A stretch of DNA of 64,000 nt from UBA6163 sp041753075 (GTDB lineage: Bacteria > Planctomycetota > Planctomycetia > Pirellulales > Pirellulaceae): positions 1 through 64,000 of the forward strand of contig JBGSVE010000011.1 in the NCBI GenBank assembly GCA_041753075.1. Direction: 5' to 3'. Position numbers and translations under genes: made by a program. Of this stretch, positions 61,672 to 64,000 are shown one piece after another. Within the stretch, counting starts at the first letter, position 1. Every line of letters starts with the position of its first letter. The notes under the pieces were generated by a model that ran no database searches, was not told where the DNA came from, and saw only the letters and a list, made by a program, of their open reading frames with translations.

Positions 61672-61698
61672 ATTGGGGCCAGACACTTTTTTCCGCAG
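61672..61698. repeat. TGGGGTCAGAGAC / TTTTTTCCGCAG element, half copy
   Basis: ATTGGGGCCAGACAC followed by TTTTTTCCGCAG matches the right arm of the element at 20521-20594, with 2 or 3 changes in the TGGGGTCAGAGAC part and a perfect TTTTTTCCGCAG. The left arm is not found here, so this is a partial copy. It lies in the 190-base space between divergent genes. Confidence 0.6.
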
Positions 61699-61776
61699 CC
61701 TTGCTAAACTCTTGGAGTTGGTTGCTCGTATTGCACTGGTGACAACTTCGGTTCCTTTGGCTGGACGATTGATACG

Positions 61777-64000
61777 GTGTCGAATTTAGGCAGCAACCCA
61801 TTACGCTTTCGCTTCGTGCTGGCCGGTGCGATTGGGCTGGTGGCGGTCTTTGGTTGCCAGCGGACGACGCAAAACGTTGCTGAGCCGATCGCCAGCGCAC
61901 CGACAAGTCCGCTGGATGTGGCCGAGCAATCGCTTGCTCGTGGCGATTACGAACAAGCCGCCGCGACTGCGCAGCTCGCGTTAATTCAAAAGCCCGATGA
62001 TCCCCAATTCCTGTTTCTGCTGGCGCGAATTGAGGCCGCAAAGAATCATCCGGCGCTCGCCGCCGAACTTGCCAAGTCAATTGACATCGCGGGTCCGCTG
62101 GGGACGCAGGCCGCCGAACTTCGCTATCGCCAATGTCTGGTTGGTCGCGATGGCTCGCAGGCTGATGATGCGCTTACCGCACTGATTGCCCACGATCCCA
62201 ACAACGTCGACTGGCAACACGAGCGCTGGCACTTGCTGAACCTGCAGGGACGTCGTCAAGAAGCGTGCGAAATCGCCGACCAGCTTTGTCGCCAAGGCAT
62301 CGCCACCGACGACGAAATGTTGTCACTAATCCGCCGCACCGCCGCATTTCCGTTGGTATTGCCGCGCGATCAAGCGGCGGATCAGGTGTTCTTTCCTGGC
62401 CTTGGCGTGGCGCGTTGGTACTTCACACAAAAAGATTACGCGCGTGCGATCATCGAGTTGCAGCCAGCCTTAGATTCAAGCGATACCCTACCCGCTGTGA
62501 TCGCGTTGTGGGGGCGGCTGCTGGCGGAGACGCAAGCGATTGACGAGTTTGGCACCTGGCATGCTCGCAGCACGGAGCAAGTTAAAGACTTGGGTGATTA
62601 CTGGGCCGCGCTGGGGACAATCTTAGTTGGTCGTGGCGAGTACGAGCCGGCGGCGCGGGCATTGCTCGAAGCTATCTACCGCGACCCCACCGACCGCATT
62701 TGCTACCAGCGGATGGGACGAGTCCTCGAAGCCCTTGGCAGACCTGACGACGCGGCCCAGTTTCGCTACCAGGGGATCAGTATCGCTGACACCGAACGCG
62801 GTGCCGATCAATTATTCGAGAACCCACGTTCGCTTGGGCTCAAGTCCTCGATGGCCCGCAAGTTGGTGGAATTGCAACGTCCGTTCGAGACGTTGCAGTG
62901 GACCGCAAGCGTGCTTCCCGCATCGTCGTTACGCGAGCGCACGGTTGTCCGACAACAACGCGATCAATTGCTGCGAAATCCAATCGCCCTCACCATGGCG
63001 GCGGAGGCGTCGATGTTTGGATTGAATCGAGCCGACTTTGAGATTAAAAAATCGCTGGATCAGCTAATTGGAAATCAAGGATTGATTACCTCGAAGCTCG
63101 ACTCAAAACTTGGGTCCGCGACGCTGGCAACACCGCGTTTGGTGAATGTCGCCGAGTCGGTTGGCCTCGACTTCCAGTGGTACTCGGACGAGCAACCCGA
63201 AATTGAGTCGATCCCCATTTACAAGTCGGTCGGTGGTGGGATAGCGGTTACCGACTATGACCTCGATGGTTGGCCCGATGTCTATCTTGCGCAAGGCTCT
63301 GGCAAACCGCCTCTGCAGCCTGGTATGCAGTCTAACAAACTGTTTCGCAATGACGGTGGCCGCTACGGCGACGCGACGACATTGGCGCAGTGCGAAGACT
63401 ACAACTACTCGTCTGGCCAAGCCGTTGGTGATGTCAATCAAGATGGCTTTCCCGATTTGTATATCGGGAACCTGGGCCACAATCGTCTGCTGATTAACAA
63501 TGGAGACGGCACGTTTTCGGACGCCTCGAATCGGATAGCCAATCACACCGATACATTTACGACTTCCGTGGCGATCGCTGACATCGACGGCGATGCGTTG
63601 CCAGATATTTTTGAGTGCAATTACATCGAGATGGAAGGAGCCTTTGCGTTACCAGAAAAGGGTCCCGACGGCGTCGAGCAGCAGCCATCGCCGCTGAAAC
63701 ATTTCGCGCAATCGGATCGGTGGTACCGCAATCAAGACGATGGCCGATTCGAGCCGAAATACATTGACGATCAGATCGCCAAGCCAGGAACATCGCTGGG
63801 TGTCGTGATCACCGATTTCGATCACGATGGGCTCAATGAGATCTTTGTCGGAAACGATGTGCGGGCGAATCACTACCTAGTCCAAGACCAGCAGCTTGGT
63901 TTTCGCAACGCCGCCGACGCGATGGGGTGTGCCAACGGATTCAACGGCGGACCAACAGGATGCATGGGCATCGCCACCGGCGATTTTGATCACGACGGAT
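61777..64000 (+). CDS. TPR/FG-GAP lipoprotein, cut by the window end
   Basis: The reading frame runs from a GTG at 61777 past the window edge (741 codons seen). The N-terminus is a lipoprotein signal (FRFVLAGAIGLVAVFGC, residues about 11-28). Tetratricopeptide-like helices fill about residues 35-330 (SLARGDYEQAAATAQLAL, RWYFTQKDYARAIIELQPAL). From about residue 470, FG-GAP/VCBS repeats with Ca-binding DxDxDG loops appear: DYDLDGWPDVYLAQG, DVNQDGFPDLYIGN, DIDGDALPDIF and DFDHDGLNEIFVGND. This layout fits the planctomycete CRTAC1/ASPIC-UnbV group. Upstream in-frame codons lack ATG, so GTG is chosen. The C-terminus is missing. Confidence 0.85.
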   Translation, partial: MSNLGSNPLRFRFVLAGAIGLVAVFGCQRTTQNVAEPIASAPTSPLDVAEQSLARGDYEQAAATAQLALIQKPDDPQFLFLLARIEAAKNHPALAAELAKSIDIAGPLGTQAAELRYRQCLVGRDGSQADDALTALIAHDPNNVDWQHERWHLLNLQGRRQEACEIADQLCRQGIATDDEMLSLIRRTAAFPLVLPRDQAADQVFFPGLGVARWYFTQKDYARAIIELQPALDSSDTLPAVIALWGRLLAETQAIDEFGTWHARSTEQVKDLGDYWAALGTILVGRGEYEPAARALLEAIYRDPTDRICYQRMGRVLEALGRPDDAAQFRYQGISIADTERGADQLFENPRSLGLKSSMARKLVELQRPFETLQWTASVLPASSLRERTVVRQQRDQLLRNPIALTMAAEASMFGLNRADFEIKKSLDQLIGNQGLITSKLDSKLGSATLATPRLVNVAESVGLDFQWYSDEQPEIESIPIYKSVGGGIAVTDYDLDGWPDVYLAQGSGKPPLQPGMQSNKLFRNDGGRYGDATTLAQCEDYNYSSGQAVGDVNQDGFPDLYIGNLGHNRLLINNGDGTFSDASNRIANHTDTFTTSVAIADIDGDALPDIFECNYIEMEGAFALPEKGPDGVEQQPSPLKHFAQSDRWYRNQDDGRFEPKYIDDQIAKPGTSLGVVITDFDHDGLNEIFVGNDVRANHYLVQDQQLGFRNAADAMGCANGFNGGPTGCMGIATGDFDHDG

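Overview
The window looks like a chromosomal segment of a planctomycete, most likely a member of the Pirellulaceae. This rests on its gene content: two DUF1559 prepilin-like proteins, a DUF1549/DUF1553 cytochrome paired with a DUF1501 protein, an ECF sigma factor translationally overlapping a FecR-type regulator, a sulfatase, a PEP-CTERM protein, an SHD1-domain protein, two large Ser/Thr protein kinases, Tat-exported Gfo/Idh oxidoreductases, and a MoxR-DUF58-BatA-VWA operon. I could not fix the genus. No rRNA, tRNA, IS element, prophage or CRISPR array was recognised. Most of the sequence is ordinary coding DNA, and the unusual content lies in intergenic repeats and a few odd proteins.

Layout. 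0.4-10.6 kb: a membrane protein, then a DUF1559 protein, a tiny lipoprotein, and an overlapping run of sigma factor, FecR-type anti-sigma, c-type cytochrome (DUF1549/DUF1553) with a C-terminal LamG-like part, and a DUF1501 protein. 11.4-15.6 kb: a compact operon of an exported coiled-coil protein, a divergent FHA-like protein, a kinase carrying DYG in place of DFG and several membrane segments, and a bitopic protein. 15.7-20.4 kb (minus strand): a second DUF1559 plus small-lipoprotein pair, an MFS transporter and a sulfatase. 20.6-30 kb: a cytochrome c/DUF2231 membrane protein, a sulfotransferase, a MazG-like protein, an exported membrane protein with an ABC ATPase, an oxidoreductase, leuB, and a CdsA-like protein. 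30-39 kb (minus strand): an SHD1 protein, a PEP-CTERM protein between short repeat clusters, and the MoxR/DUF58/VWA operon. 39-49 kb: housekeeping genes (hisI, pyrD, coaB-like, hemG, an ABC-F ATPase) mixed with a degenerate glycosyltransferase, a TerB-like protein, an SH3-like exported protein and a methyltransferase-fold protein that begins with an export-type signal. 49-57 kb (minus strand): kinase, secretin N-domain repeat protein and MMPL transporter. 57-64 kb: an ATP-grasp protein, purD, a receiver protein, a lactonase-type beta-propeller, a cyclophilin, and the 5' part of a TPR/FG-GAP lipoprotein cut off by the window edge.

The most unusual signals are three families of small dispersed or clustered repeats. 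One is a GAACnnTTG-TCCC hairpin element placed just behind stop codons (four copies). One is a TGGGGTCAGAGAC/TTTTTTCCGCAG element (two copies). One is a set of 17-23 bp GGCACCAAnCGAAG units in opposite orientations on either side of the PEP-CTERM gene. Two gene clusters could be undescribed envelope signalling modules: the DYG-kinase operon, and the kinase/secretin-N/MMPL cluster. Their functions are inferred from domain make-up and gene order only.
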